Positions 41,512-50,001 of a stretch of DNA of 64,000 bases are shown in pieces. This DNA is from Bryobacterales bacterium. GTDB lineage: Bacteria > Acidobacteriota > Terriglobia > Bryobacterales > Bryobacteraceae. The notes under the pieces are model-generated. The model made no database searches. It saw only the letters and a program-made list of their open reading frames with translations, and was not told where the DNA came from. The position numbers and the translations under genes were made by a program. Where the stretch lies: positions 124,001 to 188,000 of the forward strand of contig JADKID010000043.1 in the NCBI GenBank assembly GCA_016721425.1. Direction: 5' to 3'. Numbering within the stretch: the first letter of the stretch is position 1; each line of letters begins with the position of its first letter.

Positions 41512-43131
41512 ATGCGATTCATAGTTCTTCTTCTCGCCGCCTTGGTGATTCTTGGATTGCTGCGCGGGCAGGATGCGCCGAAGGGTGTCATCGAGGGGAC
41601 TGTGGTGGACGAGGTGACGGGCGAGCCGGTGCGGCGGGCGGCAGTGGTGCTCACGTTCTACGCCCGTGGACGGCAGCCGGAGTCATTACTGGCTACGTCC
41701 GGCGCCGATGGCCGATTTCAGTTCGACGAGCTCGAAGCGGGCACGGGCATGCTGGCCGCGAGCAAGAATGGCTATCTCGAACCGAGCAGCAACCGGCCGG
41801 CGCCGGTCCAACTGGCAGCGGGCGAGCAGAAGGGCGGAGTTGTGATCCGTCTGATGCCGCAGGGCATCATCGCCGGCCGCGTCACCGATGATGATGGCAG
41901 CCCTCTACAGAATGTGCAGGTGCAGGTGATGGTGCGCGTGAAGTTTGGGGGCCGGAAACGGTGGCAGTCCTTGGGGAGCGCCTCGACCAACGACCGGGGC
42001 GAATACCGGGTTACGAACCTCCGGCCGGGCGAATACGCCGTCTTTGCGAGTTACACGGATCCGGCCAGCGACACGAATGTAAAGACGAAGGAGAGACCGG
42101 AGGTTTACGCCACCACCTTCTATCCGAACGCTCTGGATGTGAACTCCGCGCAGGCGGTGGTGGTCCAGAAGGGCGTCGAGACGGGCGGCATCGATATGCG
42201 GCTGCGCCGGGAACTGGCGTTCCGGGTGAGGGTCCGGGTGGAAGGAGCGAGCGCCGACCTGTTGCGGCAGACCCACATCAGTCTGCTGCAATGGGATGCC
42301 ACGGGGAACATCTCCCGCAACGATGTGGGCAGCAGGCAGCTGCAGCCCGGAATCTTCGAACTGCAGCGAGTGCGGGCGGGCGCCTGGGTGGTGTCGGCTC
42401 GAACCTCGGAAGGCAGCGAGCCCGCGGTCGGCTACACACCGATTCAGATCACTAACGCGGATCTGATGGATGTGGTGGTGGCCATGGGACCGGCTCCGCA
42501 ACTGACTGGGACGTTTGTCTTCGAAGGGACGTCCGCGAAAAAGATCGAGTGGAAGAGGTACGGGGTTTCGATGCGAACACAGGAGGGGCAGCCCTCCGGG
42601 GCCGGGCAGGTGGCGGTGGCGGAAGACGGCACGTTTGCGCTGCGTTATTGGATGCCTGGCAGGTATGTCCTAACTGATTACGGTCCTGGCGGCGAACGGT
42701 CCTATCTCGCCTCGGTCCGGGTGGGTAACGAGGAGCGCTTCGGCAAGGAGATCGATCTCACGATAGGGCCGCCTGGTCCGGTGAAGGTCATTTTCCGGAA
42801 TGACCAGGCGAAGGTGAACGGTAGATTGGATGCCGACGTCGAGGGTAGCCCGGGCAAGCTGGGCACGGTGGTCTTGGTGCCCGTGGAGACGCACCTCCGC
42901 CGGATCGAGTACGCGTTTGCGACGGAGGTCCGGCCGGGCTGGGTGTTCAGCTTTGGCAGTGTCCGGCCGGGGGAGTATCTGGTGTGCCACATGGCTGGTG
43001 ATATGAAAACGTATTACGAAGACGGCGAGCCGCCGAAGGAGTCGATGGATTCGGCGGTGCGGTTGAAGGTGGAGCCGAACGGGACGCATACGGTGACAGT
43101 GAAGGCGGTGAAGGCGGCGGTGCAGCCGTGA
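41512..43131 (+). CDS. Secreted carboxypeptidase-regulatory-like repeat protein, copy 1
   Basis: 539 residues with signal peptide (FIVLLLAALVILGLLRG). It is built of several carboxypeptidase-regulatory-like beta domains: the first begins GVIEGTVVDEVTGEPVRRAAVVL, the second at IIAGRVTDDDGSPLQNVQVQ. Typical AxADGRFQFxEL and RPGEYAVFASY segments follow, and the end is VRLKVEPNGTHTVTVKAVKA. These domains are often membrane-anchored binding or scaffold units in Acidobacteria. It forms a tandem pair with the next gene, with which it overlaps by 4 bp and shares a near-identical 3' end. Confidence 0.9.
   Translation: MRFIVLLLAALVILGLLRGQDAPKGVIEGTVVDEVTGEPVRRAAVVLTFYARGRQPESLLATSGADGRFQFDELEAGTGMLAASKNGYLEPSSNRPAPVQLAAGEQKGGVVIRLMPQGIIAGRVTDDDGSPLQNVQVQVMVRVKFGGRKRWQSLGSASTNDRGEYRVTNLRPGEYAVFASYTDPASDTNVKTKERPEVYATTFYPNALDVNSAQAVVVQKGVETGGIDMRLRRELAFRVRVRVEGASADLLRQTHISLLQWDATGNISRNDVGSRQLQPGIFELQRVRAGAWVVSARTSEGSEPAVGYTPIQITNADLMDVVVAMGPAPQLTGTFVFEGTSAKKIEWKRYGVSMRTQEGQPSGAGQVAVAEDGTFALRYWMPGRYVLTDYGPGGERSYLASVRVGNEERFGKEIDLTIGPPGPVKVIFRNDQAKVNGRLDADVEGSPGKLGTVVLVPVETHLRRIEYAFATEVRPGWVFSFGSVRPGEYLVCHMAGDMKTYYEDGEPPKESMDSAVRLKVEPNGTHTVTVKAVKAAVQP
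43027..43121 (+). repeat. Near-identical 3' terminal repeat, copy 1
   Basis: About 95 bp (GAGCCGCCGAAGGA through GGTGACAGTGAAGGCG) almost identical to 44640-44734 at the end of the neighbouring paralogue, encoding the shared VRLKVEPNGTHTVTVKA tail. The surrounding genes are much more diverged, so this looks like recent gene conversion or strong selection on the tail. Confidence 0.8.
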
Positions 43132-44741
43132 GGTGGGGGATCGTTCTGCTGTTGGCACTGGCCGCGGCGGTGGCTCAGGATGTTCCAAAGGGCGTGATTG
43201 CGGGAACGCTGTTGGATGAGGTGACGGGCGAACCCGTGCGGCGCGCCGGCGTGGTGCTGTCCAGCCAACGCGCCACGAAACCGATGCAGCCGATCGTCGT
43301 GCTGACGGAGGCGGACGGGCGTTTCCGTTTTGAGCGTCTGGAGCCGGGCGGCTATTTCGTGAGAGCGGAGCGGGCCGGATATTTGGACGCGGACAGCCGC
43401 AACGGCGAAGCGCACCTGCAACTGGCGCCCGGCGGAGAGAAGACGGGTTTGACAATCAAGCTCACGCCGCAGGGCGTCATCACTGGTCGTGTGTTCGATG
43501 AGGAGGGCGACGCGGTGGAGGGCGCCGGCATCAGGCTGTTCCAACGCCGGAAGGTCGCGGGCATATTCAGATGGCGTGCGCTGATGACGGGCGCGACGAA
43601 CGACCGGGGCGAGTACCGCCTGACTAAGCTCCCCAGCGGCGAGTTCGCCGTCGCTGCCACCCATACGGACCCGTTGGACCGGATCAGGTCTCGCACTCAG
43701 GCGTTGTCGCGGATCTACACCACCACCTACTATCCGAACGCCGCCGAGCTCGGTTCAGCGCAGGCCGTTCTGGTGGAGAAGGGCAGGGAGACCGCAGGAA
43801 TCGATCTGCGGCTCAGCAGGCAACCGGCGTTCCGGGTCCGGGTCCGGGTGGAAGGCGTCAGCGCCGAAATGCTGCCGCAGACCGCGGTGCGCCTATTGGC
43901 ACGCGACGCGGTGGGTGGTGATGGCAGCAGGAACTTCCGGACCATTCGCGTGGAGCCCGGGGTTCACGAATTTCCAGGCGTGCTGTCTGGCTCTTGGATG
44001 GTTTACGCGCAAACCTCCGCGCAGAGCGCGGAGCGGTTGGTGGGCGCCACGCCGATTGTGGTGACCACGGCGGATCTGCTGGACGTCGTGGTGCGCGTGG
44101 GCTCCTCACCCCAGCTCACCGGCCGGTTCGTGTTCGAGGGGACGCCCGCCGCGAAGGTGAACTGGCAGCGCTTCCATGTGGCGCTCGCCACGGAGGAGGG
44201 CTATTCCTACGAACCTACACGAGCCGCCGTGACGGAAGACGGTGCTTTCACGCTGAGCTACTTCCCGCCGGGCAGATACCGGATTGAGGTTTATGGCCCG
44301 AGTCCCGCCAAGGCGTACGTCGCTTCCATCCGGGTGGGCACGGAGGAGTGTTTCGGCAAAGAGATCGATCTCACCAACGGGCAGCCCGGTCCGGTGAAGA
44401 TCGTCTACCGCAACGGCGCGGCCGTGGTGACTGGCCGCGTGGAAGGGGATCTGGGCCGCACGCCGGGTGAACTCGGAAGGGTGGTGCTGGTGCCGGTGGA
44501 GGCGCATCTGCGGCGGCCGGCCCATATGAGCTCGGAAGGGGTTCAGCTGGATGGCTCGTTCACCCTCGGCCACGTCCGGCCGGGCGAGTATCTCGTCTGT
44601 CACATGCAGGGCGACCACCGGACGCTGGCGGAAGAGGGCGAGCCGCCGAAGGAATCGCTGGACGCGGCGGTGCGGCTGAAGGTGGAGCCGAACGGGACGC
44701 ATACGGTGACGGTGAAGGCGGCCAAGGCCGCGCAGAACTAG
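43128..44741 (+). CDS. Secreted carboxypeptidase-regulatory-like repeat protein, copy 2
   Basis: 537 residues and clearly paralogous to the preceding gene, with the same domain order: GVIAGTLLDEVTGEPVRRAGVVL, then VITGRVFDEEGDAVEGAGI and so on, and the same tail VRLKVEPNGTHTVTVKAAKA. It keeps the signal peptide (GIVLLLALAAAVAQ). The start is a GTG overlapping the previous stop (GTGA). Its stop overlaps the convergent IlvE stop by 4 bp. Function unknown; likely a tandem duplicate with a structural or binding role at the envelope. Confidence 0.9.
   Translation: MRWGIVLLLALAAAVAQDVPKGVIAGTLLDEVTGEPVRRAGVVLSSQRATKPMQPIVVLTEADGRFRFERLEPGGYFVRAERAGYLDADSRNGEAHLQLAPGGEKTGLTIKLTPQGVITGRVFDEEGDAVEGAGIRLFQRRKVAGIFRWRALMTGATNDRGEYRLTKLPSGEFAVAATHTDPLDRIRSRTQALSRIYTTTYYPNAAELGSAQAVLVEKGRETAGIDLRLSRQPAFRVRVRVEGVSAEMLPQTAVRLLARDAVGGDGSRNFRTIRVEPGVHEFPGVLSGSWMVYAQTSAQSAERLVGATPIVVTTADLLDVVVRVGSSPQLTGRFVFEGTPAAKVNWQRFHVALATEEGYSYEPTRAAVTEDGAFTLSYFPPGRYRIEVYGPSPAKAYVASIRVGTEECFGKEIDLTNGQPGPVKIVYRNGAAVVTGRVEGDLGRTPGELGRVVLVPVEAHLRRPAHMSSEGVQLDGSFTLGHVRPGEYLVCHMQGDHRTLAEEGEPPKESLDAAVRLKVEPNGTHTVTVKAAKAAQN
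44640..44734 (+). repeat. Near-identical 3' terminal repeat, copy 2
   Basis: Second copy of the ~95 bp segment described at 43027-43121, at the end of the second carboxypeptidase-regulatory-like gene. Confidence 0.8.
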
Positions 44742-45688
44742 CTGCGCAGCGCAGCCAGCACGGGCTGATAGACCGGGTGCAGCCAGGCCTGGTAATCAGC
44801 GATGCGGCCGCGGGTGGCCTGGAAGTACAGCTCGCGGAGCTTGCCGGTGAGGAAGCCGATCTGGCCGTGGCCCACCTGGCGGTGATCCACCATGGTGATG
44901 GGCGCGACCTCGACGGCGGTGCCGGTGAGGAAGAGCTCGTCGCAGATGTAGAGCTCGCTGCGATCGATGGAGCGCTCCACCACTTCCATGTGCAGTTCGC
45001 GGCGGGCGAGATCGATGATGCAGGCGCGGGTGAGCCCTTCCAGGATGTTGTCCGAGGGCGGCGGCGTGATGATCTTGCCGTTGCGGACCATGAAGAGGTT
45101 GCAGGTGGCGCCCTCCGCCACGTGGCCGTTCTGGTTGAGGATGATGGCCTCATCGAAACCGTTGGCGTGGGCCTCGGTGGTGGCGAGGACGGAGTTCACA
45201 TAGGCGCCGCAGATCTTGCCGCGGGCCGGGATGGCGCCGTCATCGACGCGCCGCCAGGAGACGACTCCGGCGTGGATGCCCTTGGTGCTCTCCAGGTAGA
45301 CACCGAAAGGCACGGCCACCAGCGCGAAGCTGGAGTGGCCGTCCGGGCGTACGCCGATGCGTGCGGAGGACATGTACGAGAGAGGGCGTACGTACACGTC
45401 CGTGCGGAAATGATTCAAACGCACCAGCTCGGCCGTGATTTCGGTGAGCTCTTCGGCGGACTTCGGCGGGTCGATGTTGAGGATGCGGCAGTTGGCCTTC
45501 CAGCGGCGGTAGTGCTCCTCGCAGCGGACCAGGAAGAGCTCTTCCTCTTCGGCGATCCAGTAGCCGCGGATGCCCTCGAAGACGCCGGTGCCGTAGTGCA
45601 GCGCATGGGTGAGGATGTTGATCTTGGCGTCTTTGAGCGCGACGAACTGGTTTTCGAAATAGACGAGGACTTCCGAGTTTTCAAACAT
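44738..45688 (-). CDS. ilvE: Branched-chain amino acid aminotransferase
   Basis: 316 residues, fold type IV PLP enzyme. Motifs: HALHYGTGVFEGIRGYW near the N-terminus, the PLP lysine in RGKICGAYVNSVLATTEAHANGFDEAI, and VAEGATCNLFMV and ILEGLTRACIIDLA typical of BCAT. It converts valine, leucine and isoleucine to their 2-oxoacids and back with 2-oxoglutarate. Its start overlaps the stop of the oxidoreductase gene by 8 bp, so it belongs to the operon read from ~49.8 kb and supplies or uses the 2-oxoacids handled there. Confidence 0.95.
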   Translation of the reverse strand: MFENSEVLVYFENQFVALKDAKINILTHALHYGTGVFEGIRGYWIAEEEELFLVRCEEHYRRWKANCRILNIDPPKSAEELTEITAELVRLNHFRTDVYVRPLSYMSSARIGVRPDGHSSFALVAVPFGVYLESTKGIHAGVVSWRRVDDGAIPARGKICGAYVNSVLATTEAHANGFDEAIILNQNGHVAEGATCNLFMVRNGKIITPPPSDNILEGLTRACIIDLARRELHMEVVERSIDRSELYICDELFLTGTAVEVAPITMVDHRQVGHGQIGFLTGKLRELYFQATRGRIADYQAWLHPVYQPVLAALRS

Positions 45689-47123
45689 GGACCTTTACCT
45701 CCGTGCTCTGCATTTCGGCGATGCCGCGGGCCATGGCCCGGCGGTCGATTTCCAGCCATTTCTCGCCCTTGACGACGCGTGCCATGGCGCGGTCCACCAC
45801 GGCGAGCGGGAGTGCGTTGGTGGCGGCCAGGAAGGCGCCCAGGACGACGATGTTGGCGACCTTGGGGCTGCCGAGTTCGTCCGCAATGGACGCGAAAGGC
45901 AGGGCCTGCATGGTGATGTCTGTGCGGATGCAATCGGTGGGGATGGAGTCGCCGTTGTAGAGCACCAGGCCGCCCGTATCGACGGTGGCGATGAACTTGC
46001 GCAGCGAGGGCTCGTTCAGCGCGATGAGGACGTTGGGCCGGGAGACGAGCGGGGAATCCACGTGTTTGGTGGAGAGGCGCACGTGGCAGTTGGAGGTGCC
46101 GGAGCGCATCTCCGGGCCGTAGCTGGGCAGCCAGGAGACATCCAGGCCGTCGTCCATGCCGGCCTCGGCGATCAACTGGCCGAGGAGGAGGACGCCTTGG
46201 CCGCCGAAGCCGGCAATTTTGATTCGATATTCGCTGTCGGGCTTGACGAGCTCAACGGGGGCGTCGGTGGGCGCGACAGGCAGTTTGAGAATTCGCGGCA
46301 GTTCGGAAAGCGGTGGCGGCGGGGGTGCCGCGGCGCGCGGTGCGCGGTCCTTGGTGCGGTCGAGCTTGTTGCCGATGGGGTAGATGGGGGCGAGCACTTC
46401 GCGGACATGACGCTGGGCGTCCACTGGATCCATCTTCCAGATGGTGGGGCAGGGGGAGAGCATCTCGACTAGTGAGAAGCCCAGCCCTTTCATTTGCGTC
46501 TCCAGAGCCCGCTTGATGGCGCGCTTGGTTTGCAGGATCTGCTTGGCGTTGCCGAGGCCACCGCGCTCGATGAATACCGGGCCGTCGAGCGCGGAGAGGA
46601 GCTCGGAGACCTTCAGCGGGTAGCCGTCATTGGCAGTGGTGCGGCCGAAGGGCGTTGTGGTGGTTTTGTCCCCGAGCAGCGAGGTGGGCGCGCACTGGCC
46701 GCCGGTCATGCCGTAGATAGCGTTGTTGACGAAGAGCGCGGTGTAGCACTCGCTGCGGTTGGCGGCGTGCATGATCTCGGCGGAGCCGATGGCGGCGAGG
46801 TCGCCGTCGCCCTGGTAGGTGATGACGATGGATTCCGGGTGCGAGCGCTTAAGGGCCGTGGCTACGGCGGGCGCGCGGCCGTGGGCCACCTGCACGTTGC
46901 CCACATCGAAGTAATAGTAGGCGAAGACGGAGCAGCCGACGGGGGAGACCAGGATGACGCGGTCGCGGATGCCGAGCTCGTCGATCACCTCGGCCAGTAG
47001 CTTGTGGGCCACGCCGTGGCCGCAGCCGGGGCAGTAGTGGGTCTGGTGTTGGAGTTCGCCCTTGCGGTCGTAGTTGCCGTACAGGCACTCGGCCTTCTCG
47101 TGAATGACCTTGAGCTCAGACAT
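45681..47123 (-). CDS. 2-oxoacid:ferredoxin oxidoreductase, fused beta and gamma subunits
   Basis: 480 residues. The N-terminal ~300 are the TPP-binding beta subunit (YCPGCGHGVAHKL, YQGDGDLAAIGSAEI, NNAIYGMTGGQ for Mg/TPP), and the C-terminal part from ~330 is the gamma (catalytic-partner) domain, recognised by IAGFGGQGVLLLGQLIAEAGM. A Pro/Ala-rich linker (RAAAPPPPPLSEL) joins them. Branched-chain members decarboxylate ketoisovalerate-type acids to acyl-CoA plus reduced ferredoxin. The start at 47123 overlaps the alpha-subunit stop by 8 bp; a 102-bp longer in-frame start is rejected because it would lie inside that gene. Confidence 0.93.
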   Translation of the reverse strand: MSELKVIHEKAECLYGNYDRKGELQHQTHYCPGCGHGVAHKLLAEVIDELGIRDRVILVSPVGCSVFAYYYFDVGNVQVAHGRAPAVATALKRSHPESIVITYQGDGDLAAIGSAEIMHAANRSECYTALFVNNAIYGMTGGQCAPTSLLGDKTTTTPFGRTTANDGYPLKVSELLSALDGPVFIERGGLGNAKQILQTKRAIKRALETQMKGLGFSLVEMLSPCPTIWKMDPVDAQRHVREVLAPIYPIGNKLDRTKDRAPRAAAPPPPPLSELPRILKLPVAPTDAPVELVKPDSEYRIKIAGFGGQGVLLLGQLIAEAGMDDGLDVSWLPSYGPEMRSGTSNCHVRLSTKHVDSPLVSRPNVLIALNEPSLRKFIATVDTGGLVLYNGDSIPTDCIRTDITMQALPFASIADELGSPKVANIVVLGAFLAATNALPLAVVDRAMARVVKGEKWLEIDRRAMARGIAEMQSTEVKVHV

Positions 47124-48159
47124 GGGCGAATACCTCCTCGAAGATCTCTTCGGCGGATGGCGCATTGCCGCCGCAGCGGCCGTAGAACTCCACCGGGCAG
47201 CGGCCCTCCACAGCGAGGCGGACATCCTCCACCATCTGGCCGGTGCTCAGTTCGACGACGAAGAAGCGCTCGGCCTGTCCGGCCAGGCGGCGGAGTTCGT
47301 CGGAGGGGAAAGGGAACAGCGTGATGGGCCGCAGCAGGCCGGCGCGGATGTCGCGGGCGCGCATCATCTCAACCACGGATTTCAGAATGCGGGAAGAGAT
47401 GCCGTAGCCGACAAAAACAATCTCGGCGTCGTCCGTTTTATAGTTTTCCCAGCGCGTTTCGTTGTGGGCCATGCGGGCGTATTTGGCCTCCAGCATGCGG
47501 ATGTGCTTTTCGAGGTCGTCCGGCTGGAGATAGATGGAACTGATGAGATTGCGGCGGGTGGACGCGGTGCCGTCCACGGCCCACTCCGGCAGGCGCGGCG
47601 CGCGCGCGGCGAGCGTGAATTCCACGGGCTCCATCATCTGCCCGATGAAGCCATCGGCGAGGATGACGGCGGGGGTGCGGTACTGGTCTGCGAGATCGAA
47701 GGCGAGATAGGTGAGGTCCGCCATCTCCTGCGCGCAGGCGGGCGCCAGGACGAGGGTGCGGTAGCAGCCGTGGCCGCCGCCCTTGACCACCTGGAAATAG
47801 TCCGATTGCTCCGGCGCGATGTTGCCGAGGCCGGGGCCGCCGCGGGTGATGTCGGCGATGACGCAGGGGAGCTCCGAGCCGGCCAGGTAGCTGATCCCCT
47901 CGGCCATCAGGCTGATGCCGGGGCCGGAAGAGGCTGTCATGCAGCGCACGCCCGCGGAGGAGGCACCGTAGACCATGTTGATGGCGGCCACTTCGCTTTC
48001 GGCCTGGAGAAATGTCCCGCCCACCTGGGGCAGGTAGTAGGCGGCGGCCTCGGTGATTTCGTTGGCGGGCGTGATGGGGTAGCCGTAGAAGCCGCGGCAG
48101 CCGGCCAGGATGGCGCCCTTCATGAGCGCCTCGTTGCCTTTGATCAGTTGTTTTGGCAT
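47116..48159 (-). CDS. 2-oxoacid:ferredoxin oxidoreductase alpha subunit (VOR/KOR type)
   Basis: 347 residues: the pyrimidine-binding alpha subunit of a branched-chain 2-oxoacid (or 2-oxoglutarate-like) ferredoxin oxidoreductase. Recognised by LIKGNEALMKGAILAGCRGFYGYPITPANEITE, LQAESEVAAINMVYGASSAGVRCMTASSGPGISLM and EQSDYFQVVKGGGHGCYRT. Together with the fused beta/gamma gene and the ferredoxin it forms a complete complex. The ATG lies 13 bp after the ferredoxin stop. Confidence 0.94.
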   Translation of the reverse strand: MPKQLIKGNEALMKGAILAGCRGFYGYPITPANEITEAAAYYLPQVGGTFLQAESEVAAINMVYGASSAGVRCMTASSGPGISLMAEGISYLAGSELPCVIADITRGGPGLGNIAPEQSDYFQVVKGGGHGCYRTLVLAPACAQEMADLTYLAFDLADQYRTPAVILADGFIGQMMEPVEFTLAARAPRLPEWAVDGTASTRRNLISSIYLQPDDLEKHIRMLEAKYARMAHNETRWENYKTDDAEIVFVGYGISSRILKSVVEMMRARDIRAGLLRPITLFPFPSDELRRLAGQAERFFVVELSTGQMVEDVRLAVEGRCPVEFYGRCGGNAPSAEEIFEEVFAHV

Positions 48160-48172
48160 CGATCCGATCCCC

Positions 48173-48421
48173 TTAGTTGACGGCTTTGAAGACCTTGATG
48201 GCGCCCGGCTCCGGGCAGACGTAGAAGCACAGGCCGCAGCCGTTGCAGGGCTTGTCGCTGTTGGTTGCCGTGTGATAGCCGTAACGGTTCAGGCACGGCG
48301 AGAGGCTGAGCACCTTGGTGGTGCAGGCCTCCACGCAGAGGCCGCAGCCCTTGCACTCGTCCGTATTGATCTCTACGTAACCCTTGATGTCGATCTCTTC
48401 TTCGATGGCTGTAGCAAACAT
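48173..48421 (-). CDS. Bis-[4Fe-4S] ferredoxin-like delta subunit
   Basis: 82 residues with two complete cluster motifs: CKGCGLCVEAC followed by C at LSPC..., and CNGCGLCFYVCPEP. Such a small 2x[4Fe-4S] protein forms the electron-accepting delta subunit of VOR/KOR-type oxidoreductases, here next to the alpha and beta/gamma genes. It lies between the CoA-transferase (11 bp) and the alpha subunit. Confidence 0.95.
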   Translation of the reverse strand: MFATAIEEEIDIKGYVEINTDECKGCGLCVEACTTKVLSLSPCLNRYGYHTATNSDKPCNGCGLCFYVCPEPGAIKVFKAVN

Positions 48422-48432
48422 GGCAACACTCC

Positions 48433-49758
48433 TTAGTGAACCGGCACCAGACTGGGGCGCAGATAGTGAAATTCGTAGGCGGACCGTGTAAGTTCTTCCC
48501 GGAAAGCTGGGTCGGCGATGCGGATCAACGCCTCGGCCCGCTGGCGGAGGGTCTTTCCGTGCAGATAGGCGATGCCGTGCTCGGTGACGACGTAGTGGAC
48601 GTCGGCGCGCGAGGTGACGACGCCGGCGCCGGGATCGAGCATCGGGGCGATGCGGGAGATGGTCCCGCGGCGTGCCGTGGACGGCAGCGCAATGATCGGC
48701 TTGCCGCCCTCGCTGTGGGCCGCGCCGCGAATGAAATCCACCTGGCCACCGAAGCCGCTGTAGGGCTTGGTGCCGATGGAATCGGAACAGACCTGCCCGG
48801 TGAGATCCACCTGGAGGGCCGAGTTGATGGCCACCATGCGGCGGTTCTGGCTGATTACGAAGGGGTCGTTCACGTACTTGATGGGCCGGAATTCGAAGAG
48901 CGGGTTGTCGTCGATGAAATCGAAGAGGTGGCGGGTGCCGAGCACAAAGCCGGCCACCAGTTTGCCCGGATGCAATGGATTGGCCGCGCCGGTCATGACG
49001 CCCTTTTCAATCAGTGGGATCACGCCGTCGGAGAACATCTCTGTGTGCAGGCCTAGGTTGCAGTGGTTGGTAAGGCACTGCAGGACGGCGTCCGGAACGG
49101 CGCCAATGCCCAACTGCAGCGTGGCCTCGTCCGGGATCAGGGAAGCGACGTGCTTCGCGATGCGCACCTGCACCGGGCTGGCTGGCTCGCCGTGCAACTC
49201 CGGCAGCGGATGATTCACTTCCACGATCTTATCGATCTCGCTGACGTGGAGGAACGACTGGCCCAGGGTGCGAGGCATGTTCGGATTGACTTCCGCGATG
49301 ACATAGCGCGCCTGGCGGGCCGCGGTCAGCGTGCAGTCGACGCCAACGCCCAGGCTCATGTAGCCGAACTTGTCGGGCGGCGAAACCTGGAGGAAGACGA
49401 AATCGAGCAGGCATTCCCCCGACTCGAATAGACCCTCGATTTCATGCAGGAAGATGGGCATGTACTCGGCACGTCCGTCGATGACTGCGTCGCGCACGTT
49501 GTCGCCGATGAAGAGAGCCACCACGCGGAATGCACCCTCATATTCGGGGTGGGAGTAGTCGGCGCCGCCCAGCGTCTTCATGTGGATGATCTCGACATCC
49601 CGCAGTTCGCGCGCGCGGCCGAGGAGTGCGCGCACGAGGTCTTCCGGCGTCGCGCAACTCGGTTGGATATAAATGCGGTCGCCCGACCGGACGGCGCGAA
49701 CGGCATCAGCCGCCGTTGTGCGCTTCGCCGTGTAGTCGTTCATCCAGTCCATCATCAT
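48433..49758 (-). CDS. Acyl-CoA:carboxylate CoA-transferase / acetyl-CoA hydrolase family
   Basis: 441 residues of the acetyl-CoA hydrolase/4-hydroxybutyrate CoA-transferase family: IYIQPSCATPEDLVRAL, GVGVDCTLTAARQARYVIAEVN, LQLGIGAVPDAVL, the active-site GFGGQVDFIRGAAHSEGGKPIIALPS and TEHGIAYLHGKTLRQRAEALI. It would transfer CoA from the branched acyl-CoA made by the oxidoreductase to acetate, or the reverse. First gene of the operon. The ATG at 49758 has GAGGAG ~6 nt upstream; a more upstream ATG at 49794 is less likely. A TTGACA promoter sequence lies further upstream. Confidence 0.92.
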   Translation of the reverse strand: MMMDWMNDYTAKRTTAADAVRAVRSGDRIYIQPSCATPEDLVRALLGRARELRDVEIIHMKTLGGADYSHPEYEGAFRVVALFIGDNVRDAVIDGRAEYMPIFLHEIEGLFESGECLLDFVFLQVSPPDKFGYMSLGVGVDCTLTAARQARYVIAEVNPNMPRTLGQSFLHVSEIDKIVEVNHPLPELHGEPASPVQVRIAKHVASLIPDEATLQLGIGAVPDAVLQCLTNHCNLGLHTEMFSDGVIPLIEKGVMTGAANPLHPGKLVAGFVLGTRHLFDFIDDNPLFEFRPIKYVNDPFVISQNRRMVAINSALQVDLTGQVCSDSIGTKPYSGFGGQVDFIRGAAHSEGGKPIIALPSTARRGTISRIAPMLDPGAGVVTSRADVHYVVTEHGIAYLHGKTLRQRAEALIRIADPAFREELTRSAYEFHYLRPSLVPVH

Positions 49759-49818
49759 GTCCGGCTCCTCGATTTGCGCTATTAATACCTGCATAACTCA
49801 AACCAGCAGGCCCAATTA

Positions 49819-49848
49819 CTTATCGCGCGGATCGGGGGGGCTTGTCAA
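49819..49848 (-). promoter_or_regulatory. sigma-70-type promoter for the 2-oxoacid oxidoreductase operon
   Basis: On the minus strand a perfect -35 box TTGACA (49848-49843) is followed 18 nt later by GATAAG (49824-49819), which matches the TATAAT consensus at four positions. The predicted start is about 50 bp upstream of the CoA-transferase ATG at 49758. Confidence 0.45.
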
Positions 49849-49886
49849 GTCTTTTTATAGCACCACTTTAGGAAGATTCCATTGGC

Positions 49887-49904
49887 CACCACCTAGAGGT
49901 GGTG
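49887..49904. promoter_or_regulatory. 18-bp palindrome in the divergent promoter region
   Basis: CACCACCTAGAGGTGGTG consists of two 8-bp arms (CACCACCT and AGGTGGTG) around AG. It lies ~39 bp upstream of the -35 box of the minus-strand operon and 98 bp before the plus-strand glycosidase start, so it could bind a dimeric regulator of either. The remaining ~240 bp of gap (49759-50001) contains no other gene. Confidence 0.45.
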
Positions 49905-50001
49905 TATTCATCAGAACGGGCTTTAGTTCCAGTGGTTTGCGTTCACCCTGCCTGGGTGGACGGCCCGCGGGGACCTGGAAACGCGATATGCTGCGACCAT
50001 C

